Notes: generated by a model not told the origin, from the sequence alone. A DNA stretch of 8,504 bases from CAYLZW01 sp964388085 (GCA_964388085.1 CAYLZW010000252.1:1-8504), one strand, 5' to 3'; positions 1 through 6,740 are shown, numbered from the stretch's first letter. Numbers and translations are program-made.

Positions 1-728
1 GGCGTCACGTACAGCGTCTCCTCGAAGTAGGGCCCCTCGAGCGGGTCCGGCTTGTCGAAGAGCGCGAGCACCTCGAGCTTGCCGTCATCGAGCAGCGCCT
101 CGACCGCCAGCTCATCGCCGGGCAGGTACGCCTCGACGATGACGCCCTTGGCGCTGGCCCCCGTGCGCCGGGCGGCGTCGTCCTCTTCGAGGAGCGCGAA
201 GATGCGCTGCGCCGCGGAGCGCGCCTCGTCCGGGTCGTCGGCGCGGATGACGCCGCGGCTCGCCGACAGCGCGCGCGGCTTCAACACGCAGGGATACGCC
301 AGCTCCTCGGCGCGCTCCGCGAGCTCCCGCGCGCTGGTGAAGGTCCAGAAGCGGGGGTGCGCTAGACCGGCGGCCGCGAGCGCTCGACGCGCCTCCGCCT
401 TGTCGCGCGTGCGGCCCGCGGCGGCGATCGGGTTTCCCGGCAGACCGAGCGCAGAGGCGATCGCCGCTCCCACGACGACAGCCTCGTCATCCACGACGAC
501 GACAGCGCGCAGCGGGTAACGTTCGGCGTATGCACGCGCGCGCGCGACCGCCCGCTCGTTGTCGTGGAACGGCAGCGACAGGTAGAGCCCCTCGCTGCCC
601 TTCGAGAACGCCAGCGCCTTCTCGGTGCCCACGACGACGTCGAGCGCGAGCTTCTCCGCGGCGGCGAGGAAGTCGGAGGCCCGATAGGTCTCGAGGGACA
701 TGAGCAGCAGCAGCCGTCCGTCGCTCAA
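1..728 (-). CDS. ATP-grasp superfamily ligase, C-terminus cut off by window edge
   Basis: Only the first 242 codons are present; the gene continues past the left edge. I translated this frame by hand. The N-terminus (residues 4-35, RLLLLMS then DVVVGTEKA) looks like the Rossmann-like pre-ATP-grasp domain. Residues 106-110 (RTRDK) match the 'RDK' that opens the ATP-grasp domain in carboxylate-amine ligases. PCVLKPRALSASRGV (146-160) is the ATP-binding lysine strand and flexible loop. VIVEAYLPGDELAVEALL (196-213) is the hinge with the ATP-binding glutamate, and ALFDKPDPLEGPYFEE (222-237) follows as in this family. Such enzymes join a carboxylate to an amine or thiol through an acyl phosphate; the substrate cannot be read from this fragment. 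I chose the TTG at 728 because it keeps the first beta strand (RLLLLMS) and has GGGAG eight bases upstream; the ATG at 701 would cut that strand. It starts 25 bases after the DCC gene ends, so the two are probably co-transcribed. Confidence 0.88.
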   Translation of the reverse strand, partial: MSDGRLLLLMSLETYRASDFLAAAEKLALDVVVGTEKALAFSKGSEGLYLSLPFHDNERAVARARAYAERYPLRAVVVVDDEAVVVGAAIASALGLPGNPIAAAGRTRDKAEARRALAAAGLAHPRFWTFTSARELAERAEELAYPCVLKPRALSASRGVIRADDPDEARSAAQRIFALLEEDDAARRTGASAKGVIVEAYLPGDELAVEALLDDGKLEVLALFDKPDPLEGPYFEETLYVT

Positions 729-736
729 GGCGCAAG

Positions 737-741
737 CTCCC
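737..741 (-). promoter_or_regulatory. RBS supporting the TTG start of the ATP-grasp gene
   Basis: GGGAG on the minus strand, eight bases before the TTG at 728. It favours the TTG over the later ATG at 701, in agreement with the protein alignment by eye. It lies in the short gap after the DCC stop codon. Confidence 0.55.
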
Positions 742-753
742 GACGCGAAGGCG

Positions 754-1236
754 TCACTCGAAGAACCGCGCCCGCTGTTGGGGCGAGGGCAGCAGGCACT
801 GATCCGCTTTGCCGAACACGCGGTAGCGGACGCGCGCGACGAAGCGGTAGCCGAGGTCCGTGAGGAACGCCGGCAGCAGCCCGAGCGCGCGACCGAGCAC
901 ACCCCAGGCCCCGCCGAGGTGCCGCAGCGTGGCCACGGCCCCGCGCCCTCGCGAGAGCACGCGCTCGCTCGGCAGCCCGGCGTTCAGCACGAGGTGAAAG
1001 GTGTCGAGGTCGCTCGCGTCGATGCCATGGCGCGCGAGCACGCGCCCCGCGGTAGGGCCCTGCAGAGGCGCGAAGCGAAAGCGCCCGCCCGGGTCCCGGG
1101 CGAGGAGGAACTGCACGACGTGGTCACACAGGCCGCAGACACCATCATACAGCAACAAGGCCTCGCGCTCGCCGAGGACAGGCCCTGCAGCGAGAGGGTC
1201 GATCGTGTGCTGCGCGCTCCCTTGGGCGGTCACCAT
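754..1236 (-). CDS. DCC family protein (DUF393), predicted thiol-disulfide oxidoreductase
   Basis: A 160-residue protein of the DCC/DUF393 family. The signature is YDGVCGLCDHVVQFLLARD near residues 30-48: the family's D-G-x-C-x-x-C motif, which resembles the thioredoxin CxxC. It is followed by the conserved FRFAPLQ block and, near the C-terminus, LPAFLTDLGYRFVARVRYRVFG, typical of the family's helical end. The biochemical role of DCC proteins is poorly established; the redox assignment rests on the CxxC pair and family annotation. The ATG at 1236 is chosen because AGGA lies seven bases upstream and the DUF393 domain begins soon after. An in-frame start at 1338 would add 34 Arg-rich residues overlapping the exonuclease gene and looks spurious. 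It lies 73 bp downstream of exonuclease III and 25 bp upstream of the ATP-grasp gene, so probably in one transcript. Confidence 0.9.
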   Translation of the reverse strand: MVTAQGSAQHTIDPLAAGPVLGEREALLLYDGVCGLCDHVVQFLLARDPGGRFRFAPLQGPTAGRVLARHGIDASDLDTFHLVLNAGLPSERVLSRGRGAVATLRHLGGAWGVLGRALGLLPAFLTDLGYRFVARVRYRVFGKADQCLLPSPQQRARFFE

Positions 1237-1309
1237 GGGACGATCCTGACAAATGCGCGCGCGTCGCGCACCCGGCTTCGCAGCTCGTCTGCACGAGCGG
1301 ACATGACCC

Positions 1310-2137
1310 TCAGCCCCCGTCCGCGAAAGAGCCCACATCGAGCTCCAGCTCGAGGCCGACCGGGCAGTGATCGCTGCCGAGAATGTGCGCGCTGATCCAC
1401 GCGTCCACGAGGAGGTCCTCGAGCCCGCCGGTGATCAGGAAGTAGTCGATGCGCCAGCCGAGGTTGTCTTTGCGGGCGTCCACGCGCGTCTCCCAGAACG
1501 TGTAGGCCCCGGTGCGGTCGCCGTGCTCGGCGCGATAGCTGTCGATCCATCCCGAGGCCAGGAAGTCGTCGAGCCACTGGCGCTCCTCGGGGAGAAAGCC
1601 GCTGCCTCGTGACCAGCGCTCGGGCAACGCGAGGTCAACCTCCCGGTGCGCCGTGTTGAAGTCACCGCCCACGACCACCTCGCGCCCGTCGTCGCGGAGC
1701 TGCTGCACGTAGGCGCGGAAGGCCTCATAGAACTCCATCTTGTACTGCAGGCGCTCGGGGCCGGAGCCGCCGTTTGGGAAATAGATGTTCAGCAGCACAA
1801 AGGCGCCGTGGTCCGTGACGAGGATGCGGCCCTCGTTGTCGAAGCGCGCGGAGCCGATGCCGGGGAGCTCAGCGCGGCCGAAGCCCTTGGCGATCAATTC
1901 GCCCTGTAGCCCTTCGCGCCAGAACGTGGCCACGCCCGAGTAGCCCTTGCGCTCGCCCGAGCACCACTGCGCGCGCCAGCCCGGCGGCGCGATCAGCTCC
2001 TCGGGGAGCTGCTCGAGGCTGCACTTGGTCTCCTGCAACAGCACGATGTCGCTGTCGCCGCTCCACAGCCACGCGAGGTCGCCTCGCTGGTGCACGGCGC
2101 GGACGCCGTTCACGTTCCAGCTCACCAGCCGAACCAC
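1310..2137 (-). CDS. xthA: exodeoxyribonuclease III (AP endonuclease, EEP superfamily)
   Basis: A 275-residue exonuclease III / AP endonuclease, near the usual family length of about 260-270. It cleaves DNA at abasic sites and removes 3'-blocking groups and 3' nucleotides in base-excision repair, using Mg2+. All endonuclease/exonuclease/phosphatase-fold motifs are present: SWNVNG (6-11), QETK with the metal-binding Glu36, IYFPNG (118-123), GGDFNTA with Asp159 and Asn161, RIDYFL (229-234), and SDHCPV with the catalytic Asp256-His257 pair. DNLGWRIDY (224-232) is typical of the ExoA/XthA group. Translation starts at GTG 2137, behind a strong GGAGG six bases upstream. It may be transcribed with the upstream unknown gene (83-bp gap) and the downstream DCC gene (73-bp gap). 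The symbol xthA is assigned by family; exoA would be equally fair. Confidence 0.96.
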   Translation of the reverse strand: MVRLVSWNVNGVRAVHQRGDLAWLWSGDSDIVLLQETKCSLEQLPEELIAPPGWRAQWCSGERKGYSGVATFWREGLQGELIAKGFGRAELPGIGSARFDNEGRILVTDHGAFVLLNIYFPNGGSGPERLQYKMEFYEAFRAYVQQLRDDGREVVVGGDFNTAHREVDLALPERWSRGSGFLPEERQWLDDFLASGWIDSYRAEHGDRTGAYTFWETRVDARKDNLGWRIDYFLITGGLEDLLVDAWISAHILGSDHCPVGLELELDVGSFADGG

Positions 2138-2143
2138 GCAGCA

Positions 2144-2148
2144 CCTCC
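2144..2148 (-). promoter_or_regulatory. strong RBS for exodeoxyribonuclease III (GTG start)
   Basis: GGAGG on the minus strand, six bases before the GTG at 2137. It is the clearest Shine-Dalgarno sequence in the window and fixes the GTG as the start, consistent with the conserved RLVSWNVNG motif beginning two residues later. Confidence 0.7.
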
Positions 2149-2220
2149 TCGGGCCGACGCGCCCAGGTCGACGTCACAGGCATCTCGTCTCGCGCACGAT
2201 GGCGCAAGTCGGCCGCCCCG

Positions 2221-2874
2221 TCAGCGATCGTCCTGGGCGGCGCTGTACTCCGCGCTGCGTTTGGCGGTCTCGACGGCGCGCCCGTAGGCGCGGGCGACGT
2301 CGCGGCCGAGCTCCTCTTTCACCCAGGCGCGCAGGTCGAGCCCCAGAAGCCGCCTGGCGAATTCGTCGGACGCGAACAGCAGCGCCTCCACCTCGGTGAG
2401 CGCCGCGCTCACGGCGCCTCGCGCCACCGCCCCGCCCTTGCCGGACGAGACCCGCTCCCCCTCGTCGACGATGCCGATGCGCTCGACCTTCTCGAGCGCG
2501 AAGGACAGCCACCAGCCGGCCTCCTCCGGCATGCGGCCGTGTGCGTCGATGGCCTCCTGCGCCGCCTCGGCGATGAGCTGCCGCAAGGGCTCCACCTCGG
2601 CGAAGCGGGCCGCGGCGTCGACGCCGCTCATGCCGTCCGCGCGCGCGAGCGCCTCGTCCACCTCGTCGAGCGCCGTGAGGAGCTCCAGCGCGCGGCGGGT
2701 GATGTCGAGGCAGGTCTCGCCGAGCGGCTCCACCATCTCGTCGGGGAGCGGCTCGGACACCGGCTCCTCCCCGTCGTCGTGCTCGTCGTAGTACGGCAGC
2801 TCGCGTGGACGACGCAGGGCGCCGACGACGCCGACGACGACGAGGCCGAGGAGGATGAGGCCGAAGATGCTCAT
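2221..2874 (-). CDS. membrane-anchored protein of unknown function
   Basis: I do not recognise a family for this 217-residue protein. Residues 2-20 (SIFGLILLGLVVVGVVGAL) form one hydrophobic helix, with no signal-peptidase site visible. It is followed at once by RRPR, which by the positive-inside rule places the rest of the protein in the cytoplasm. An acidic, proline-containing stretch (about 27-47, rich in D and E) links to a mainly helical domain from about residue 50 to the end, rich in Ala, Glu, Leu and Arg. A possible landmark is EEAGWWLSFALEKVERIGIVDEGER (in two halves, EEAGWWLSFALEK and VERIGIVDEGER) near 117-141. No catalytic motif, cysteine cluster or nucleotide-binding loop is evident. 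The ATG at 2874 has only a weak GAG upstream. It begins 42 bp after the DUF4412-like gene ends, which suggests co-transcription and perhaps an envelope-related role; that is inference. Codon bias on this strand supports it as a real gene. Confidence 0.8.
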   Translation of the reverse strand: MSIFGLILLGLVVVGVVGALRRPRELPYYDEHDDGEEPVSEPLPDEMVEPLGETCLDITRRALELLTALDEVDEALARADGMSGVDAAARFAEVEPLRQLIAEAAQEAIDAHGRMPEEAGWWLSFALEKVERIGIVDEGERVSSGKGGAVARGAVSAALTEVEALLFASDEFARRLLGLDLRAWVKEELGRDVARAYGRAVETAKRSAEYSAAQDDR

Positions 2875-2916
2875 AGCGTGCTCGTGTGCGCGGGCTCCGC
2901 GCTCGCGGGAGGAAGG

Positions 2917-3636
2917 TCAGCGGCCGAACAGCCCCCCGAGGCCTTCGAGAGCGCCGTCGATGCCGCCCTTGCCGCCCGGTGCGACGAGCGAGCCGAGCGC
3001 CGCCTCGCGGTACTCCTTCGGCAGATCGAAGGCCTCCCGCGGCACGGGCTCCACGCTCACCTCGACGACGCTGACGTAGAAGCGCCCGCCGTGGCGCCGG
3101 TCCCAGGCCACGCGCAGCGGCATGCCGGTGCCTCCTGCCGCGCGGAGGGCCGCGCCGAGGTCCCCGGCGTCGGGGCGCAGAGCCGACCACACGCGCCCGA
3201 AGAGCTCGCCGCCCGGGAGCGACGCGTCGATCCAGATCTCGATGCGGTCGCCGCTCTTGGTGTCCACGGCGCGAAAGCGCTGCACCCTGCGCCCCGCGAC
3301 GTCGCCGTCTCCCGCCTTCTCGACGACGAAGCGCTCGTCGCGGGCGGCCGGCGCCGGCAGCGCGCGGCGCTCGAAGGTGCCGGTGTCGTGCAGCGCGTGG
3401 ATGAGCACGTCCGTGTTGCTGCCGAGCACGATGAGGCTCGTGTTCACCGTGCGCGCGCCGAGCGGCAGCATCACGTCGACGCGCGTGTCGCCGCCCGCGC
3501 GCAGCAGCACGCGGCCGCGGCTCTTGTGCCCATCGCTGAGCACGTCGAGGTGCAGCACGCCCTCGAACGCGAGCGCCGGTGAAGCGAACAGCAGCAAGGC
3601 GGCGGCGGCGACGACGTGGACGCGGGCGTGCACCAT
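2917..3636 (-). CDS. secreted DUF4412-like protein
   Basis: A 239-residue exported protein. The N-terminus is a clear Sec signal peptide: MVHARVH, a hydrophobic run AAAALLLFAS, then PALA followed by FEG, giving predicted cleavage after Ala23. The mature part (FEGVLHLDVLSDG, then RGRVLLRAGGDTRVDVML, then AGRRVQRFRAVDTKSGDRIEIWID, and a C-terminal VPREAFDLPKEYREA) follows the pattern of DUF4412 proteins: a beta-rich envelope domain in which a 'G-x-x-v-x-x-y' strand leads to a Trp-Ile/Val strand, closing with a 'f-x-x-P-x-g-y' end. Its function is unknown. The C-terminal tail is glycine-rich (GGKGGIDGALEGLGGLFGR). The ATG at 3636 has GGGAG just upstream and begins the signal peptide. A longer in-frame start at 3765 would overlap the divergent carbonic anhydrase gene and is rejected. 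DUF4412 membership is judged by eye and should be treated as likely, not certain. Confidence 0.82.
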   Translation of the reverse strand: MVHARVHVVAAAALLLFASPALAFEGVLHLDVLSDGHKSRGRVLLRAGGDTRVDVMLPLGARTVNTSLIVLGSNTDVLIHALHDTGTFERRALPAPAARDERFVVEKAGDGDVAGRRVQRFRAVDTKSGDRIEIWIDASLPGGELFGRVWSALRPDAGDLGAALRAAGGTGMPLRVAWDRRHGGRFYVSVVEVSVEPVPREAFDLPKEYREAALGSLVAPGGKGGIDGALEGLGGLFGR

Positions 3637-3751
3637 GCCCTCCCTGTACCCGGTTCGCGCGCGCGCGTCGATCGGTCCCGCGCGCATTCCGCTTGACGTC
3701 GAACGCGCACGGGTCGATGCCAGCGTCTCCACGAACACCGCGGGCACCGTC
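3637..3751. promoter_or_regulatory. divergent intergenic region between DUF4412-like gene and carbonic anhydrase
   Basis: This 115-bp region separates two divergently read start codons, so it should hold the promoters of both transcripts. The plus strand has TTGACG at 3693-3698, a good match to a sigma-70 -35 box, but the region about 17 bases downstream (GATGCC) is a poor -10. No convincing operator is seen. GACGTC at 3695-3700 is a short palindrome of unknown meaning. Promoter positions are therefore only tentative. Confidence 0.4.
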
Positions 3752-4345
3752 ATGAAGACGCTCAAGCAACTCTTCGATCAGAACAAGGCCTGGGCCGCGG
3801 ACGTGGCCGCCCGTGACCCGGAGTTCTTCGCCAACCTCGCGCAGCAACAGGCTCCACAATACTTTTGGATCGGCTGCTCGGACTCGCGAGTGCCCGCGAG
3901 CCAGATCGTGGACCTCGCGCCGGGCGACGTGTTCGTGCACCGAAACATCGCCAACCTCGTGCAGCACGCGGACATGAACTGCCTGTCGGTGCTGCAGTTC
4001 GCCGTCGACGTGCTGAAGGTGCGACACATCATCGTCACCGGCCACTACGGCTGCGGCGGCGTGCGCGCGGCGCTCGAGGACCAGCGCCACGGCCTCGTCG
4101 ACAACTGGCTGCGGCCCATCCAGCACATGTGTGACGATCACGCGGCGACGCTAAGCTCCCTCGAGGGGCAGGCGCGGCTCGATCGCACCTGCGAGCTGAA
4201 CGTGGTCCAGCAGGTGGACAACGTGCGGCGAACGACCATCGTGCGGGACGCGTGGGCCCGCGGGCAGCCCCTCGACATCCACGGCTGGATCTATTCCGTG
4301 CGCGACGGCCTCTTGCGTGATCTCGACGTCACCGTGTCTGCTTGA
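3752..4345 (+). CDS. can: beta-carbonic anhydrase, Can type
   Basis: A 197-residue beta-class carbonic anhydrase, which interconverts CO2 and bicarbonate in the cytoplasm. Zinc ligands Cys42, His98 and Cys101 are in WIGCSDSRVPA (39-49) and GHYGCGG (97-103), and the Asp44-Arg46 dyad is present. These positions match E. coli Can residue for residue, which also fixes the ATG at 3752. Further family blocks are PGDVFVHRNIANLV (57-70), NCLSVLQFAVDVLKV (76-90), LVDNWLRPI, CELNVVQQV and IHGWIYSVRDGLLRDLDV near the C-terminus. The protein ends just after this last block and so lacks the roughly 20-residue tail of E. coli Can (220 residues), which is not catalytic. No clear Shine-Dalgarno precedes the ATG (the bases upstream read GCGGGCACCGTC). 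It is followed after 37 bp by the thioesterase on the same strand and is probably co-transcribed with it. Confidence 0.96.
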   Translation: MKTLKQLFDQNKAWAADVAARDPEFFANLAQQQAPQYFWIGCSDSRVPASQIVDLAPGDVFVHRNIANLVQHADMNCLSVLQFAVDVLKVRHIIVTGHYGCGGVRAALEDQRHGLVDNWLRPIQHMCDDHAATLSSLEGQARLDRTCELNVVQQVDNVRRTTIVRDAWARGQPLDIHGWIYSVRDGLLRDLDVTVSA

Positions 4346-4382
4346 GCGCGCCGCGCGCACCCACGACGGGAAGGGGACATCC

Positions 4383-4859
4383 ATGAGCGCGAGCGACGGC
4401 AAGAGCCTGCAGGAGACCTACGCGCCGAGCAGCATCTGCTTCGGCTGCGGCCCGGCGAACGCGCAGGGTCTCCGCATCCGCAGCATGGTGCGCGACGACG
4501 TCGTCGTGGCCGAGTGGAGCCCCGAGCCGCATCACGAGGCGTTCCCCGGCATGCTGAGCGGCGGCATCGTCGGCACCCTGCTCGACTGCCACAGCAACTG
4601 GACCGCCGCGCACCACCTCATGGTGCGCTCCGGGCAGACCGAGCCGCCCTGTACCGTGACGGCGGAGTACAGCGTGAAGCTGCGCCGCCCGACGCCGTCG
4701 TCGGAGAAGGTCACGCTCACCGCGCGCGTCGTGGAGTCGGGCGACGATCGCGCGGTCATCGAGGCCGAGCTCGAGGCCGGCGGAAAGGTGTGCGCCACCT
4801 GCCGCGGCACCTTCGTCGCCGTAAAGCCGGGCCACCCCGCATATCACCGCTGGGGCTGA
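4383..4859 (+). CDS. PaaI-like hotdog-fold thioesterase
   Basis: A 158-residue single-domain hotdog thioesterase of the PaaI/THEM4-like group, expected to hydrolyse acyl-CoA thioesters in the cytoplasm. The N-terminal SSICFGCGPANAQGLRI (16-32) is the Cys-x-x-Cys-Gly...Asn...Gly-Leu block typical of this group. HHEAFPGMLSGGIVGTLLDCHSNW (50-73, in halves HHEAFPGMLSGG and IVGTLLDCHSNW) holds the central helix of the hotdog with the likely catalytic Asp68. TVTAEYSVKLRRPTP near residue 97-111 is the conserved beta strand following it, and ATCRGTFVAV the last strand. The true acyl substrate cannot be deduced. The ATG at 4383 is preceded by AAGGGG six bases upstream; an in-frame ATG at 4317 lies inside the carbonic anhydrase gene and is rejected. 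It follows can after 37 bp, so an operon is likely, though a functional link between the two is not obvious. Confidence 0.93.
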   Translation: MSASDGKSLQETYAPSSICFGCGPANAQGLRIRSMVRDDVVVAEWSPEPHHEAFPGMLSGGIVGTLLDCHSNWTAAHHLMVRSGQTEPPCTVTAEYSVKLRRPTPSSEKVTLTARVVESGDDRAVIEAELEAGGKVCATCRGTFVAVKPGHPAYHRWG

Positions 4860-4877
4860 CGCGCCGACGGCGGCGCG
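4860..4877. terminator. hairpin between convergent stop codons
   Basis: A perfect 7-bp inverted repeat, CGCGCCG with loop ACGG and CGGCGCG, fills the 21-bp gap between the convergent thioesterase and gamma-glutamyltranspeptidase genes. Its position suggests a bidirectional transcription stop. Neither side has a T-run, so it does not fit a canonical intrinsic terminator, and short GC hairpins arise by chance in such DNA. Confidence 0.35.
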
Positions 4878-4880
4878 GGC

Positions 4881-6731
4881 TCACTCCCCGAGCGCGACGC
4901 CGGTTCGGCGGGGATCGGCGCCGCCCTCGAGCGTGCCCTCCTTCGTGCGCTCGATGGCGTGCAGCCCCGAGCTCATGTCGCCCGTCACGACGTCGTGGCC
5001 CCGCTGCTCGAGCGCGGCTCGCAGCGAGGCCAGCTCCTCGGGTGTGCGCAAGGCCTCCTCGAGCTCCGTCGGCCCGTTCCGGTTCGCGACGTGGGGTAGC
5101 GACACGGCCTGCTGCACGTCGAGATCCCAGTCGAGCACGCCGACGAGCGTCTGTACCACGAAGGGGATGATGCGGCTGCCGCCCGGCGAGCCGAGCGCCA
5201 ACATCGGCTCGCCGGCCTCGTCGAACACGATGACCGGGGCCATGGAGCTGCGCGGCCGCTTCCCGGGCGCGAGCGCGTTGGCGACGGGCCTGCCGTCCAC
5301 GACGGGTAGGAACGAGAAGTCCGTGAGCTGGTTGTTCAGCAAGAAGCCCTCCACCATGAGGCGTGAGCCGAACACGTTCTCGACGCTGGTCGTCATGGAT
5401 GCGACGTTTCCGAAAGCGTCGAAGACGACGAAGTGGCTCGTCGACGGCAGCTCCGGGGCGCGCCCGGGTCCGTAGCGCAGCGCACCCTTCGGCGCGCTGG
5501 GATCGCCGGCCACCACCTCGCCGCGGGCCGCCCGCAGCGGATCGATCAGCGCGGCGCGCGCCTTCAGGTATGCGTCGTCGAGCAGCCCCTGCACAGGCAC
5601 GTCGACGAAGGCGGGATCCGCCAGGTAGCGCTCGCGATCGGCATAGGCATAGCGACCGACCTCCGCGAGCAGGTGCGCCGCCTCTGCCGAGCGGGGCTCG
5701 AGCGCGCCGAGGTCGAAGCTGCGCAGCATGCCGAGCATCTCGAGCGTGGTCACGCCGCCCGACGTCGGTGGCGGGAAGCCGCACACCCGCTTGCCGCGGT
5801 AATCGAGGCACACCGGCGGGCGCTGCTCGGCGTGGTACGAGGCCAGATCACCCAACGAGAGCTTCCCCGGAGAGATCGGCGCGCGCTGTACGGCGTCGAC
5901 GATCTTCGCCGCCAGCGGACCTTCGTAGAACGCCTTGGCGCCCCCGGCGGCGATGGCCTGCAGCGTGGTGGCCAGCGCCGGGTTCTTGCGCACGAAGCCG
6001 ACGGGCAGCGGCTCGCCGTCGTCGTCGTAGAAGTACGCGCGCGCGGCCGGCAGGCGGCGCAGCGCCGGGTCCATCGCGATCTGCTGGTGCAGTCGATCGT
6101 AGATGACGAAGCCGGCCCGCGCCTTGTCGATGGCGGGCTCGAACAGCCGCGCCCAGGGCACGCGGCCGTGGACGTCGTGCGCGCGCTCGAGCATGCGCAC
6201 GACACCGGGCACCCCCACCGAGCGTCCGCCGACGACCGCGTCGAAGAACCCGAGCGGCTGGCCCTCGTCGTCGGTGAACTGCAGGGGATCGGACGCGGCC
6301 GGTGCCGTCTCTCGCCCGTCGTAGGCGTAGAGCCGCTGCTCGCTCGCGTCCCAATAGAGCAGGAAGGCGCCGCCGCCGATACCCGACGACTGCGGCTCCA
6401 CCAGCGTCAGCATCATCTGCACGGCGACGGCAGCGTCGAGCGCGGTGCCGCCCGCGCGCAAAGCCTCGACCCCGGCCTGGGCCGCGTCGGGGTGCGCCGC
6501 CGCGATCATGAAGCGCTCGGCCCGCGCGAGCTCCTTGAGCTGCACGCCGGTAGCGCGCTCGGGAGCGATGTCCTCCTTGTTCGTCGCTGCGGGCGGCGTG
6601 CCCTCCTCCGCCGGCGTCTTCCCCTTGGTAGCGCACGACGACGCCAGCGTTAGCGCTGCGCCCAGGAGCACCAACGACGACGCGTAGGGCAGGACCGCCA
6701 ACGTTTTAGAGCGCGCTCGAGCTCGTCGCAT
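4881..6731 (-). CDS. ggt: gamma-glutamyltranspeptidase, predicted lipoprotein
   Basis: A 616-residue gamma-glutamyltransferase of the N-terminal nucleophile hydrolase family. It removes or transfers the gamma-glutamyl group of glutathione and related compounds and matures by self-cleavage. The catalytic and processing Thr430 sits in PSTSHFVVFD, matching the T-T/S-H motif of E. coli GGT. Other marks are AAAHPDAAQAGVEALRAGG (77-95), SSGIGGGAF (115-123), DGRETAP with substrate-carboxylate Arg140, FPPPTSGGV (318-326), LLNNQLTDFS (463-472), PRSSMAPVI (492-500) and GSPGGSRII (513-521). All are intact, so the enzyme should be active. The N-terminus has a basic start, a hydrophobic segment (about 11-30) and LASSC, a lipobox-like site with Cys33, followed by a Pro/Ala/Glu-rich linker; this points to an anchored envelope enzyme. 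The ATG at 6731 begins this signal sequence and has GGAGG four bases upstream. A longer frame to 6917 runs into a repeat and is judged spurious. It converges with the thioesterase gene. Confidence 0.96.
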   Translation of the reverse strand: MRRARARSKTLAVLPYASSLVLLGAALTLASSCATKGKTPAEEGTPPAATNKEDIAPERATGVQLKELARAERFMIAAAHPDAAQAGVEALRAGGTALDAAVAVQMMLTLVEPQSSGIGGGAFLLYWDASEQRLYAYDGRETAPAASDPLQFTDDEGQPLGFFDAVVGGRSVGVPGVVRMLERAHDVHGRVPWARLFEPAIDKARAGFVIYDRLHQQIAMDPALRRLPAARAYFYDDDGEPLPVGFVRKNPALATTLQAIAAGGAKAFYEGPLAAKIVDAVQRAPISPGKLSLGDLASYHAEQRPPVCLDYRGKRVCGFPPPTSGGVTTLEMLGMLRSFDLGALEPRSAEAAHLLAEVGRYAYADRERYLADPAFVDVPVQGLLDDAYLKARAALIDPLRAARGEVVAGDPSAPKGALRYGPGRAPELPSTSHFVVFDAFGNVASMTTSVENVFGSRLMVEGFLLNNQLTDFSFLPVVDGRPVANALAPGKRPRSSMAPVIVFDEAGEPMLALGSPGGSRIIPFVVQTLVGVLDWDLDVQQAVSLPHVANRNGPTELEEALRTPEELASLRAALEQRGHDVVTGDMSSGLHAIERTKEGTLEGGADPRRTGVALGE

Positions 6732-6735
6732 GAGA

Positions 6736-6740
6736 CCTCC
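6736..6740 (-). promoter_or_regulatory. RBS deciding the ggt start
   Basis: GGAGG on the minus strand, four bases before the ATG at 6731. The spacing is slightly short, but together with the signal sequence that follows it favours 6731 over the ATG at 6917 upstream in the same frame. Confidence 0.5.

Noticed and set aside
700..1395. 231-codon plus-strand frame
   Set aside because: Antisense to the DCC gene and the end of exonuclease III, with no recognisable motif.
2189..2208. Hairpin (CTTGCGC / GCGCGAG with one G-T pair, loop CATCGT) between the unknown gene and exonuclease III
   Set aside because: No T-run follows, one pair is a wobble, and short GC stems are expected by chance here; too weak to call a terminator.
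2815..2868. GACGAC/GAGGAG-type simple repeat
   Set aside because: It is the reverse complement of codons for the N-terminal membrane helix of the gene at 2221-2874, so it is codon bias and not a separate repeat.
2539..3582. 347-codon plus-strand frame with an acidic DDADDDEAEEDEAEDA run
   Set aside because: Antisense to the unknown membrane protein and the DUF4412-like gene; the acidic run is the complement of the codons for the hydrophobic helix (Leu/Val/Gly) of the membrane protein.
2174..4141. 655-codon open frame on the minus strand
   Set aside because: It overlaps three well-supported genes in another frame, including the carbonic anhydrase on the opposite strand, and its translation is Arg/Ala-rich low-complexity sequence typical of out-of-frame reading in GC-rich DNA.
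5433..6653. 406-codon open frame on the plus strand
   Set aside because: It lies wholly antisense to ggt, which has every catalytic motif. The length is explained by GC bias.
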